From AC-51 sp036265325 (GTDB taxonomy: Bacteria > Actinomycetota > UBA4738 > HRBIN12): 64,000 bases of DNA. Position 1 is the first letter of the stretch, and each line of letters begins with the position of its first letter. Made by a program: the position numbers and the translations under genes. The stretch covers positions 1-64,000 of the forward strand of contig DATAPH010000015.1 in the NCBI GenBank assembly GCA_036265325.1. Reading direction: 5' to 3'. Of the stretch, positions 56,743 to 63,810 are shown one piece after another. The notes beneath the pieces were generated by a model. It saw only the letters and a list, made by a program, of their open reading frames with translations, did not search any database and was not told where the DNA came from.

Positions 56743-58379
56743 GCGCGCCGGAGCTCGACCAGCGCGCGACCGATGTGCGGAACGCCGCCGTGATGTCGGT
56801 CGGTACCCTGCTGTCACGCGCCACGGGACTCATCCGTGTGAGCGTCACCGTCGCCGCGATCAGCACGACGGGCGCCGTCGCGAACGCCTACTTCGTCGCG
56901 AACACGACGCCGAACATCGTCTACGAACTCATCCTCGGCGGGATCTTGACCAGCGTCTTCGTCCCGCTGCTCGTGGACTGGGCCAAGCGGTACGGCGAGG
57001 ACGAGGGCCGCATCGCCGGCCAGCGCTTCCTGACCTTCGTGCTGGTCGTGCTCTCGGCCGTGACCATCGTCGCGATGATCCTCGCGCCGTGGATCATGCG
57101 CCTCTACCTGATCGGCGTGAAGGACCCGGCCGACCACGCCGCGCAGCTGGAACTCGGCACGTTCTTCCTACGCTGGTTCCTGCCGCAGATCGTCTTCTAC
57201 GGGCTCGGCGCCGTCGCGGCCGGGATCTTGACCGCGAACCGGCGGTTCGCAGCGCAGATGTACGCGCCGGTCCTCAACAACATCGCGGTGATCGCCACGA
57301 TGTTCGTGTTCATGGCGATGCACGGCCAAGCGCCGATGACGCTCGCCGACGTCACGATGACCGAGCGGCTCGTCCTGGCGGCCGGAACGACGCTCGGCGT
57401 GGTTGCGATGACCGTCGCCCTGTGGCCATCGCTGCGCGCGATCGGCTTCCGATGGCGACTCCGGTTCGATTGGCACCACGAGACGGTCCGGCGTCTGATC
57501 CACCTCGCACGATGGGTTGCGCTGTACGTCGTGGTCAACCAGATCGCCTACTTCTTCATCATCGTGTTCAACGGCCATATCAGCGACGGCGGGTACGGCA
57601 CCTACTCGCAGGCGTTCATCTTCTTCTCGCTGCCCCATGCGATCGTCGCGGTGTCGATCTTCACCGCGCTGCTGCCGAGCCTCGCCGGCGCCTGGAGCGA
57701 CCGCGACCTGCCGAACGTGCGCGAGCTGTTCTCGCAGGGGCTCCGCGATACCGAGGTCGCCATGATCCCCGCCGCCGCCGGGTACGCGGTTCTGGCCGGA
57801 CCCATCGTCGCGCTGCTCGCGAGCTACGGCCAGATGAGGAACGACCCCGCGGCCGTCGACCTGATGGCGAAAACACTCGCGGCGTACGCCGTCGGATTGC
57901 CCTTCTTCTCGGCGTTCCAGCTGCTCACACGCACGTACTACGCGATCCAGGACGCACGCACCCCGGCGCTGGTGAACATCGCCGCCGCGCTCGTGAACCT
58001 GATCGCCGATCTGGTGCTTGCGTTCGGGTTCGGCCTCGGCGTGCCCGGACTGGCCCTCGGGTTCTCGCTCTCCTACCTCGCCGGGTCCGTGATCCTGTTC
58101 CTGCTGTTGCGGCGACGGCTCGGTGGCGCCGACGGCCGCCGCATCGCGCGGTCACTCACGCGCGCCCTTGGGGCAGGTGTGCTCACCGCCGCCGCGGCGT
58201 GGGCCACCGCCCAAGGGATCGCGGCCGTGATCGACGTCAGCCGGCCGGTCCTGAACCTCGTCCAGGTCACCGCGGCGGTTGCGGCGGGCGTGCTTGCGTT
58301 CGCCGTGGGCGCCCTTATCTTCCAGATCGAGGAAGCCGATGAGGTCTGGCGAGCCCTGGCGGCCCGCTTCCGACGATGA
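56712..58379 (+). CDS. murJ: MurJ/MviN lipid II flippase
   Basis: A 555-residue protein with 14 predicted helices. 'NAAVMSVGTLLSRATGLIRVSVTVAAI' matches the helix 1 motif, and 'AYFVANTTPNIVYELILGGILTSVFVPLL' is the classic MviN segment. It flips lipid II for peptidoglycan synthesis. There is no long C-terminal pseudokinase, unlike the mycobacterial protein. The first 30 codons overlap the DUF6049 end. GTG 56712 lies too close to AGGAGG to be certain. Confidence 0.95.
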   Translation: MVPASDEPDLSAPELDQRATDVRNAAVMSVGTLLSRATGLIRVSVTVAAISTTGAVANAYFVANTTPNIVYELILGGILTSVFVPLLVDWAKRYGEDEGRIAGQRFLTFVLVVLSAVTIVAMILAPWIMRLYLIGVKDPADHAAQLELGTFFLRWFLPQIVFYGLGAVAAGILTANRRFAAQMYAPVLNNIAVIATMFVFMAMHGQAPMTLADVTMTERLVLAAGTTLGVVAMTVALWPSLRAIGFRWRLRFDWHHETVRRLIHLARWVALYVVVNQIAYFFIIVFNGHISDGGYGTYSQAFIFFSLPHAIVAVSIFTALLPSLAGAWSDRDLPNVRELFSQGLRDTEVAMIPAAAGYAVLAGPIVALLASYGQMRNDPAAVDLMAKTLAAYAVGLPFFSAFQLLTRTYYAIQDARTPALVNIAAALVNLIADLVLAFGFGLGVPGLALGFSLSYLAGSVILFLLLRRRLGGADGRRIARSLTRALGAGVLTAAAAWATAQGIAAVIDVSRPVLNLVQVTAAVAAGVLAFAVGALIFQIEEADEVWRALAARFRR

Positions 58380-58789
58380 CCCGACACCCATCCCGCTCGC
58401 CGCACGACCAAGCCGGCCTGATCGGCAAGGTCGCCATCATCTGGATCGTCGTCCTGCTCGTCATCGGCCTCTTGGTCCTGGATGGGATCTCGATCGTGCT
58501 GACGACGTTCAAACTGTCGAGCACCGCGCAGGGCGCCGCGTCGACCGCCGCGACGAACTACCACTCACTGCATGACGCGACGAAGGCGTGTCTGGCGGCA
58601 GAGCCCGACCTGCTGACCGACAACGTCGACGTCCCGAAGAACGCCACGTGGTGCAAGATCGACCCGACGTCGGGTCAGGCGACGATCACCTTGAAGACGA
58701 CGGCCTCGAGCTTGATCCTCGGTCGCATCTCGTTCACGAAGGGCCTCACTGAGGTCGAGGTCAAAGAGGAAGCCGCGCCCGCGTTGTAG
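58376..58789 (+). CDS. Small TadE/pilin-like membrane-anchored protein
   Basis: A 137-residue protein. A short basic N-terminus with 'DQAGLIGK', one helix (about 18-42) and an exported region follow. The 'GxxTxFKLSSTAQGAASTAATNY' segment after the helix recalls TadE-like pseudopilins, and two Cys (in 'TKACLAA' and 'ATWCKID') may form a disulfide. It is coupled to murJ by ATGA. Function is unknown; possible links to the PilT gene nearby are speculative. Confidence 0.65.
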   Translation: MTRHPSRSPHDQAGLIGKVAIIWIVVLLVIGLLVLDGISIVLTTFKLSSTAQGAASTAATNYHSLHDATKACLAAEPDLLTDNVDVPKNATWCKIDPTSGQATITLKTTASSLILGRISFTKGLTEVEVKEEAAPAL

Positions 58790-58798
58790 CGTTCGGGC

Positions 58799-59398
58799 GT
58801 GGCCGACCCACCCCGCGGCACCTCCGATCCGGAGCTCGTCCGCCGCTTCCTCGCCGGTGACGCCGGCGCCGCGACGGAGCTGATCATTCGGCACGAACGG
58901 CGCGTCTACGCCGTGTGTCTGCGGGTCCTCGGCAACCCCGACGATGCGGCGGATGCGGCCCAGGACGCGCTGCTCGCGATGGTGCGCAAGCTCGAGGGCT
59001 TCCGCGGCGAGGCGGCGTTCACGACGTGGCTGTATCGCGTGGCGATGAACATCTGTTACGACCACCTCCGCCGGGCGCAGCGACGGCCGGTGCTTCGGCG
59101 TGACGACGATGCATCCGCGCCCGAACCGGCGCTCGAGGACCATGCCGACGCCGTGGCAGACGCCCACGACGTCGCGGCTGCCCTCGCGCAGGTGCCCGAG
59201 GACTTCCGCGTGGCGATCGTCCTCGCGGACGTCCACGACCTTCCGTACGACGAGATCGCGAAGGTCCTCGACGTACCGGTCGGCACGGTGAAATCGCGCG
59301 TGCACCGGGGGCGGATAGCGCTCGCCCGCGCGCTCGGCATCGAGCCGGCCTCGGAACCGGAGGACCGGTCCACGACGTCGAAGGAAACACGCCGATGA
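58799..59398 (+). CDS. ECF-type RNA polymerase sigma factor
   Basis: A 199-residue sigma factor. Region 2 is 'ELIIRHERRVYAVCLRVLGNPDDAADAAQDALLAMVRKL' with 'FTTWLYRVAMNICYDHLRR'. Region 4 is 'VPEDFRVAIVLADVHDLPYDEIAKVLDVPVGTVKSRVHRGR'. It occupies the position of SigM in mycobacteria, upstream of its zinc-finger anti-sigma gene (ATGA overlap). TAGCGT ends 6 bases before the GTG start (leaderless). Confidence 0.95.
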   Translation: MADPPRGTSDPELVRRFLAGDAGAATELIIRHERRVYAVCLRVLGNPDDAADAAQDALLAMVRKLEGFRGEAAFTTWLYRVAMNICYDHLRRAQRRPVLRRDDDASAPEPALEDHADAVADAHDVAAALAQVPEDFRVAIVLADVHDLPYDEIAKVLDVPVGTVKSRVHRGRIALARALGIEPASEPEDRSTTSKETRR

Positions 59399-60234
59399 GC
59401 CATCCCGGACAACCCCTCCTCGCCGACTACGTCGACGGAACCCTCGACCCGCCCACGCGGGCCGAGCTCGACGCGCACCTGCGGACGTGCGCGACATGCC
59501 GCGACGCGGTCGCCCTCTCGCGCGCCGGGGTCCGCGCCGCACAGGCTCTCGGTCAGCCGGCAACGCCGGAGGGGATCGGCGACGCGGCGATCGACGAGGC
59601 GGCGCGCCTGACCGCCGAACGCAATCCGGAGATCACCTCGATGGCGGGCCGTGCCCGGTGGCGACCCACGACCTCGCGCATCCTGGCCGCCGCGGGGGCC
59701 GCCGCCGTCGTGCTGCTGCTCGTCGTCGTTGGGCCGAGGCTGGGGCAAGGGTCGAGCCAGGATCTCGCTGATCGCGTTGCCGGTGGCGCGGCTCAGGCCC
59801 AGGGCGTAGCGGCCTACCCGCAGGCGACGGGTGTCGAGACGCACCACGTCGACTTCACGTTTGACGCACTGCCGCACGTCGTCGACCAGCTCCGCACGGC
59901 GTACGTCGTGAACGCCGGTGGCGCCGCTCCCGTGGCGGGGATCGCGACGCCCAATGCGGTCGGATCGACCAGCGTGCCGTCGCTGCCGCCCCAACAGGAT
60001 GCCTCGACGGATCCCTCGCTCCTGCCGAAGGCGACCGCATGTTTGAACAAGGCGTTCGACTCCCCGACCGGCACCCTGACGCGTGTGATCCTCGCCACCT
60101 ACCAAGGTGAGCCGGCATACCTCGGCGTCTATCTGATCGGTCCCGGCGCCGAGCTTCCCCCGACGCTGCTGCAGTTGAACGTCGCGTCCGTCCACGGATG
60201 CCAGCCGCTCGGCGAGACGACCGCGCGCCTGTAA
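59395..60234 (+). CDS. Anti-sigma factor with zinc-finger (ZAS) domain
   Basis: A 279-residue membrane protein. The N-terminal ZAS motif has His28, Cys32 and Cys35 in 'AELDAHLRTCATCRDAV' (H-x3-C-x2-C), which clamps the sigma factor. One helix (about 96-113) and an exported C-terminal sensor of about 160 residues with two Cys ('ATACLNKAF', 'VHGCQPL') follow. It should release the sigma factor upon envelope or thiol stress. It is coupled to the sigma gene. Confidence 0.92.
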   Translation: MSHPGQPLLADYVDGTLDPPTRAELDAHLRTCATCRDAVALSRAGVRAAQALGQPATPEGIGDAAIDEAARLTAERNPEITSMAGRARWRPTTSRILAAAGAAAVVLLLVVVGPRLGQGSSQDLADRVAGGAAQAQGVAAYPQATGVETHHVDFTFDALPHVVDQLRTAYVVNAGGAAPVAGIATPNAVGSTSVPSLPPQQDASTDPSLLPKATACLNKAFDSPTGTLTRVILATYQGEPAYLGVYLIGPGAELPPTLLQLNVASVHGCQPLGETTARL

Positions 60235-60262
60235 GGGCGGAATAGGCGGGCGTTTCCGCCCT
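60234..60262 (+). terminator. Hairpin between anti-sigma and trxB genes
   Basis: Arms AGGGCGGAA (60234-60242) and TTCCGCCCT (60254-60262) form a 9-bp stem with an 11-base loop. It sits in the 45-base gap just before the trxB ribosome site (GGGAGG at 60265-60270). It may end the sigma operon or attenuate read-through into trxB. Confidence 0.55.
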
Positions 60263-60279
60263 ATGGGAGGATTCCAACG

Positions 60280-61218
60280 ATGCCCGACGACGTCCGGAAT
60301 GTGATCGTGATCGGTTCGGGGCCGGCCGGTTTCACGGCAGCCCTGTATGCCGCGCGCGCGGACCTCGAGCCGCTCGTGCTGAAGGGCCTCGAGGCGGGCG
60401 GCCAGCTGATGCTGACGACGGAGGTCGAGAACTATCCCGGCTTCGCCGACGGGATCATGGGTCCGGAGCTGATGGACCAGATGGAGAAGCAGGCGCAGCG
60501 CTTCGGCGCCGAGATCCTCGCGGTCCACGTCACGGAGGTCGACCTGTCGACCCGCCCGTTCCTCGTGAAGGCCGGCGATCAGACCTGGCGCGCCAAGACC
60601 TTGATCATCTCGACCGGCGCGACCGCCCGGTGGCTCGACATCCCCGGAGAAGAGAAGCTCCGCGGGCGCGGCGTCAGCGCGTGCGCGACGTGCGACGGCT
60701 TCTTCTTCCGCGACCGCGAACTACTCGTGGTCGGCGGCGGCGACACGGCGATGGAAGAGGCGACGTTCCTCACGAAGTTCGCGTCGAAGGTAACGATCGT
60801 GCACCGGCGCGACGCGTTCCGTGCGTCCAAGGTGATGCAGGACCGCGTGTTCGCGAACGAGAAGATCGAAGTCATGTGGAACACCGTCCTGGACGAGATC
60901 GTCGGCGAGGACGCGGTGACGGGCGCGGTGACGCGCGACGTCGTGACCGGCGGGACGCGCACGATCGCCGCCGACGGTGTGTTCATGGCGATCGGGCACG
61001 ACCCGACGACCTCGTTGTTCCGCGATCAGTTGCCCGTGGACGAGAACGGCTATCTCGTGGTGCACGAACCGTCGACGACGACCGACGTGCCGGGCGTGTT
61101 CGCCGCGGGCGACGTCACCGACCACACGTACCGGCAGGCCGTGACCGCGGCGGGCCAGGGGTGCAAGGCCGCGATCGACGCCGAGCGGTTCCTCGGCGAA
61201 GAAGCCCACGTCGGGTAA
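60280..61218 (+). CDS. trxB: Thioredoxin reductase
   Basis: A 312-residue flavoenzyme that reduces thioredoxin with NADPH. The FAD loop is 'VIGSGPAGFTAALYAARADL' (shown at its 20-residue core). The redox-active pair is Cys135-Ala-Thr-Cys138 in 'CATCDGFF', and the NADPH loop 'VVGGGDTAMEEATFL' (GxGDxA). The C-terminal FAD motif is 'GVFAAGDVTDHTYRQAVTAA'. It is paired with trxA downstream, as throughout actinobacteria. Confidence 0.97.
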   Translation: MPDDVRNVIVIGSGPAGFTAALYAARADLEPLVLKGLEAGGQLMLTTEVENYPGFADGIMGPELMDQMEKQAQRFGAEILAVHVTEVDLSTRPFLVKAGDQTWRAKTLIISTGATARWLDIPGEEKLRGRGVSACATCDGFFFRDRELLVVGGGDTAMEEATFLTKFASKVTIVHRRDAFRASKVMQDRVFANEKIEVMWNTVLDEIVGEDAVTGAVTRDVVTGGTRTIAADGVFMAIGHDPTTSLFRDQLPVDENGYLVVHEPSTTTDVPGVFAAGDVTDHTYRQAVTAAGQGCKAAIDAERFLGEEAHVG

Positions 61219-61232
61219 GCCGGGGCGACCGG

Positions 61233-61258
61233 GGAATGTCTCCGGGGGACGGTACGTT
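61233..61258 (+). promoter_or_regulatory. Thiol-stress (SigR/SigH-type) promoter of trxA
   Basis: GGAAT (61233-61237) and GTT (61256-61258) are separated by exactly 18 bp, the consensus for the Streptomyces SigR / mycobacterial SigH class that drives thioredoxin genes. A transcript from about 61265 would carry a 65-base leader with an AAGGAG ribosome site before trxA. The sigma factor itself is not in this window, unless the ECF gene at 58799 shares this specificity. Confidence 0.65.
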
Positions 61259-61330
61259 CTGAGAACCTGGTGGCGCCGCGCATCGCCGCGCGCTTCACCC
61301 CAACACGCGAGATTCGAAGGAGCACAGACG

Positions 61331-61657
61331 ATGTCGAACATCGGTTCGGTTGGAGACGCCGACTTCCAGACGACGGTCCTCGGGTCCGACACCCCCGTCC
61401 TGGTCGACTTCTGGGCGGAGTGGTGCGTGCCCTGCCACATGGTTTCCCCCGTCGTGGAGGAGATCGGCAACGAGCGTGGTGAGGGCCTGAAGGTCGCCAA
61501 GCTCAACATCGACGAGAACCCGGAAGCGACGCGCACCTACGGGGTGATGTCGATCCCCTCGCTGATCCTGTTCAAGGACGGCCAGGAGGTCGCTCGCGTG
61601 ATCGGCGCAAAGCCGAAGGATGCGATCTTGCGCGATCTCAGCTCGCACCTGTCCTGA
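61331..61657 (+). CDS. trxA: Thioredoxin with WCVPC active site
   Basis: A 108-residue thioredoxin: 'VLVDFWAEWCVPCHMVSPVVEEI' gives Trp31-Cys32-Val33-Pro34-Cys35, and the cis-Pro76 is in 'GVMSIPSLILFKDG'. The usual active site is WCGPC; Val in place of Gly should shift redox potential or partner choice. It is reduced by TrxB encoded 112 bases upstream and has its own SigR-type promoter. Confidence 0.96.
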   Translation: MSNIGSVGDADFQTTVLGSDTPVLVDFWAEWCVPCHMVSPVVEEIGNERGEGLKVAKLNIDENPEATRTYGVMSIPSLILFKDGQEVARVIGAKPKDAILRDLSSHLS

Positions 61658-61698
61658 CGCTCGTTGCCGGTCCAACTGGCCGGGCGCACACTGCACGG

Positions 61699-62724
61699 GT
61701 GCGGATCTATCGCCGGGGCGACGATGGCCCCGAGGTCGTTGACATCCAGCAACGTCTGAGCGACCTCGGCCACGAACTGCCTTCCGACGAGCTCGGGGGC
61801 ACGTTCGGACCCTCGACCGACGCAGCGGTACGCGCGTTCCAGGCTGAACGCCACCTCCACGTCGACGGCCGAGTCGGTCCCGACACCTGGGGGCAGCTGG
61901 TCGAAGCAGGGTTCCGGCTCGGTGACCGAACGCTCTACGTCCACGGCCCGTATCTGCGCGGTGACGACGTTCGCGCGCTGCAGCGCAAGCTCGACGCCCT
62001 CGGGTTCGACCCCGGCAAGCAGGACGGGATGTACGGCCCCGAGACCGAGGCGGCGGTCCGAAACTTCCAGCGGAACGTCGGCGATGAGCCCGACGGGGTC
62101 GCCGGTCTGCACACGCTCGCGACCCTCGAGCGGATGCGCCCGCTCGAGGACGTGCTCGGGCGCGGGCTCGTGCGCGAGACCGAACAACTCCGCACCATCC
62201 AAGGGAAGGTCCGCGGCGCGGTGATCGCGGTCGACGCCGGCGGCGGTTCGATCGCCGAACCGGGCGATGTTCGCCAGGCGCTCGCACGTGCGCTCGTCTC
62301 CGAGTTGCTGCGGATCGGCGCGGAGCCGCACGTGATCCATGCCGACGACGGCGACGCGTCAGCGCGAGCCGCCGTGGCCAACGGCTTGGGCGCCGCCGCG
62401 ATCGTCTCGCTCCATCTGGGTGAAGATTCGCCCGAATCGAGCGGACCGACGTGTTCGTACTTCGGGTCCCAGATCACGTACTCGCCCGCGGGACGGCACC
62501 TCGCCGAGATGATCCTCGAAGAGCTCGAGCACGAGCGCGGGGTGCGTGGCAGGCTGCAGCGGCTGTCGATCGCGATGCTTCGAGAGACGAAGATGCCTGC
62601 GGTGCAGGTTGAAGCACTGGTCCCGACCAACGAGGCGGAGGCGGCATCGCTTCAGGCTCCCGACGTCGTGGTCGGCATCGGCCGGGCGATCGGCGAGGGA
62701 GTGCGACGCTTCTTCGAGGGCTAG
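61699..62724 (+). CDS. cwlM: CwlM-like protein: two peptidoglycan-binding domains and a degenerate amidase_3 domain
   Basis: A 341-residue protein. Two PG_binding_1 domains (about 8-70 and 80-145) show 'GDDGPEVVDIQQRLSDLG' and 'GDDVRALQRKLDALGF'. The amidase_3-like domain (170-341) has 'VIAVDAGGGS' where active enzymes have D-P-G-H-G-G, so the first zinc His is missing. The second His persists in 'IVSLHLGED', and the third region is 'EALVPTNEAEA'. No signal peptide is present. This fits a cytosolic regulator of peptidoglycan synthesis, as CwlM is in mycobacteria. GTG start. Confidence 0.9.
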   Translation: MRIYRRGDDGPEVVDIQQRLSDLGHELPSDELGGTFGPSTDAAVRAFQAERHLHVDGRVGPDTWGQLVEAGFRLGDRTLYVHGPYLRGDDVRALQRKLDALGFDPGKQDGMYGPETEAAVRNFQRNVGDEPDGVAGLHTLATLERMRPLEDVLGRGLVRETEQLRTIQGKVRGAVIAVDAGGGSIAEPGDVRQALARALVSELLRIGAEPHVIHADDGDASARAAVANGLGAAAIVSLHLGEDSPESSGPTCSYFGSQITYSPAGRHLAEMILEELEHERGVRGRLQRLSIAMLRETKMPAVQVEALVPTNEAEAASLQAPDVVVGIGRAIGEGVRRFFEG

Positions 62725-62834
62725 CCGCGACGGCCGAGCACCGCGAGGACCAGTCCGAGGATCACACCAAGGATGGCCGCGCGCGTGCCGCGTTCGACCT
62801 CGGTGAGGTAGCGCGTCTCGGGTGCCGCATCCAT
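62721..62834 (-). CDS. Small membrane protein (37 residues)
   Basis: From ATG 62834 a 37-codon frame encodes a polar N-terminus (MDAAPETRYLTEVERGT), one hydrophobic helix (about 18-33) and RRG at the end. TAGCCT ends 7 bases before the ATG, so it would be leaderless. Its -10 overlaps that of the divergent LLM gene. The stop overlaps the cwlM stop on the opposite strand. It is too short for a family assignment. Confidence 0.6.
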   Translation of the reverse strand: MDAAPETRYLTEVERGTRAAILGVILGLVLAVLGRRG

Positions 62835-62840
62835 CGCGGC

Positions 62841-62847
62841 TAGGCTA
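62841..62847. promoter_or_regulatory. Bidirectional promoter with overlapping -10 elements
   Basis: The heptamer TAGGCTA supplies TAGGCT rightward (62841-62846) and TAGCCT leftward (62847-62842). Each hexamer is followed by exactly 7 bases and an ATG (62854 and 62834). The two start points would be about 20 bp apart. Divergent transcription from such symmetric -10 sequences is established in bacteria. Confidence 0.7.
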
Positions 62848-62853
62848 GCGCGC

Positions 62854-63810
62854 ATGCGGGCGTGCCTGATGATCGAGGGGCAGCAGGGCGTGACGTGGCC
62901 GGACTGGTGCGCGCTCGCGGACCGAGCGGAGCACCATGGCCTCGAAGGACTCTTCCGGTCGGATCACTACTTCAGCGCACGAGGCGTTTCCGGCGTCGGC
63001 GCAACCGACGCATGGGCGGTGCTGGCGGCGCTCGCGGAGCGGACGACGACCCTTCGCCTGGGCACCCTCGTCTCCCCCGTCACGTTCCGCGCCCCGGCGG
63101 TGCTCGCCCGCTCGGCGCTGACCGTCGACTTGATCAGCGACGGGCGCGTCGAGATCGGGATGGGCGCCGGCTGGTGGGAAGAGGAGCACACGCGCTTCGG
63201 CCTGCCCTTCTTCGATGTAGAGCTGCGTTGGCAGATGCTCGAGGAGCAGGTGCCGATCGTGCATGGTCTCCTGACGGAGGACTCGTTCTCCTACGAGGGC
63301 GCGCACTACCGGCTCGAGGGAGCCGACCAGTTGCCCAAGGCAGCGCAGCGGCCGCGACCGCCGCTGATCTTGGGCGGAACGACGGTCGGACGGCGCATGC
63401 AGGCGCTCGTCGGCCGGTATGCAGACGAGTTCAACACCGTCGGCGGCACGCCGGACGAGATCGCCTCGCGGTTCGCGCGAGCGCGGGCGGGCGTCGAGGC
63501 GGCGGGCCGAGATCCCGGCAGCCTCGTCACGTCGTTGATGACGTGGTTCTTCGTTGCGCCCACCGAGGACGCCTACGTCGAGAAGCTCCGACGCGCGCAC
63601 TCGCTCGACCCGAGCGCCGGGCCGTTCGACGCGTACCGCGCCGATATCGAGCACGATTGCATCGTGGGCACCCCCGAGCGCGCGATCGCGCGGCTTCGCG
63701 AGTATGCCGATGTCGGCGTACAACGCATCTTCCTCAACCACGAGCTCTACGACGATCTCGACATGATCGATCTCGTCGCGAACGATGTGCTGCCCGCGAT
63801 CCCCGGATGA
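62854..63810 (+). CDS. LLM-class (F420/FMN-dependent) oxidoreductase
   Basis: A 318-residue TIM-barrel luciferase-like protein: 'WPDWCALADRAEHHGLEGLFRSDHYF', 'LRLGTLVSPVTFRAPAVLARSALTVDLISDGRVEIGMGAGWWEEEH' (shown here as two landmarks) and 'RPPLILGGTTVGRRMQALVGRYADEFNT'. The G-x-G-x-G-W region is typical of actinobacterial F420-dependent reductases; FMN use is the alternative. The substrate is unknown. TAGGCT ends 7 bases before the ATG. Confidence 0.92.
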   Translation: MRACLMIEGQQGVTWPDWCALADRAEHHGLEGLFRSDHYFSARGVSGVGATDAWAVLAALAERTTTLRLGTLVSPVTFRAPAVLARSALTVDLISDGRVEIGMGAGWWEEEHTRFGLPFFDVELRWQMLEEQVPIVHGLLTEDSFSYEGAHYRLEGADQLPKAAQRPRPPLILGGTTVGRRMQALVGRYADEFNTVGGTPDEIASRFARARAGVEAAGRDPGSLVTSLMTWFFVAPTEDAYVEKLRRAHSLDPSAGPFDAYRADIEHDCIVGTPERAIARLREYADVGVQRIFLNHELYDDLDMIDLVANDVLPAIPG

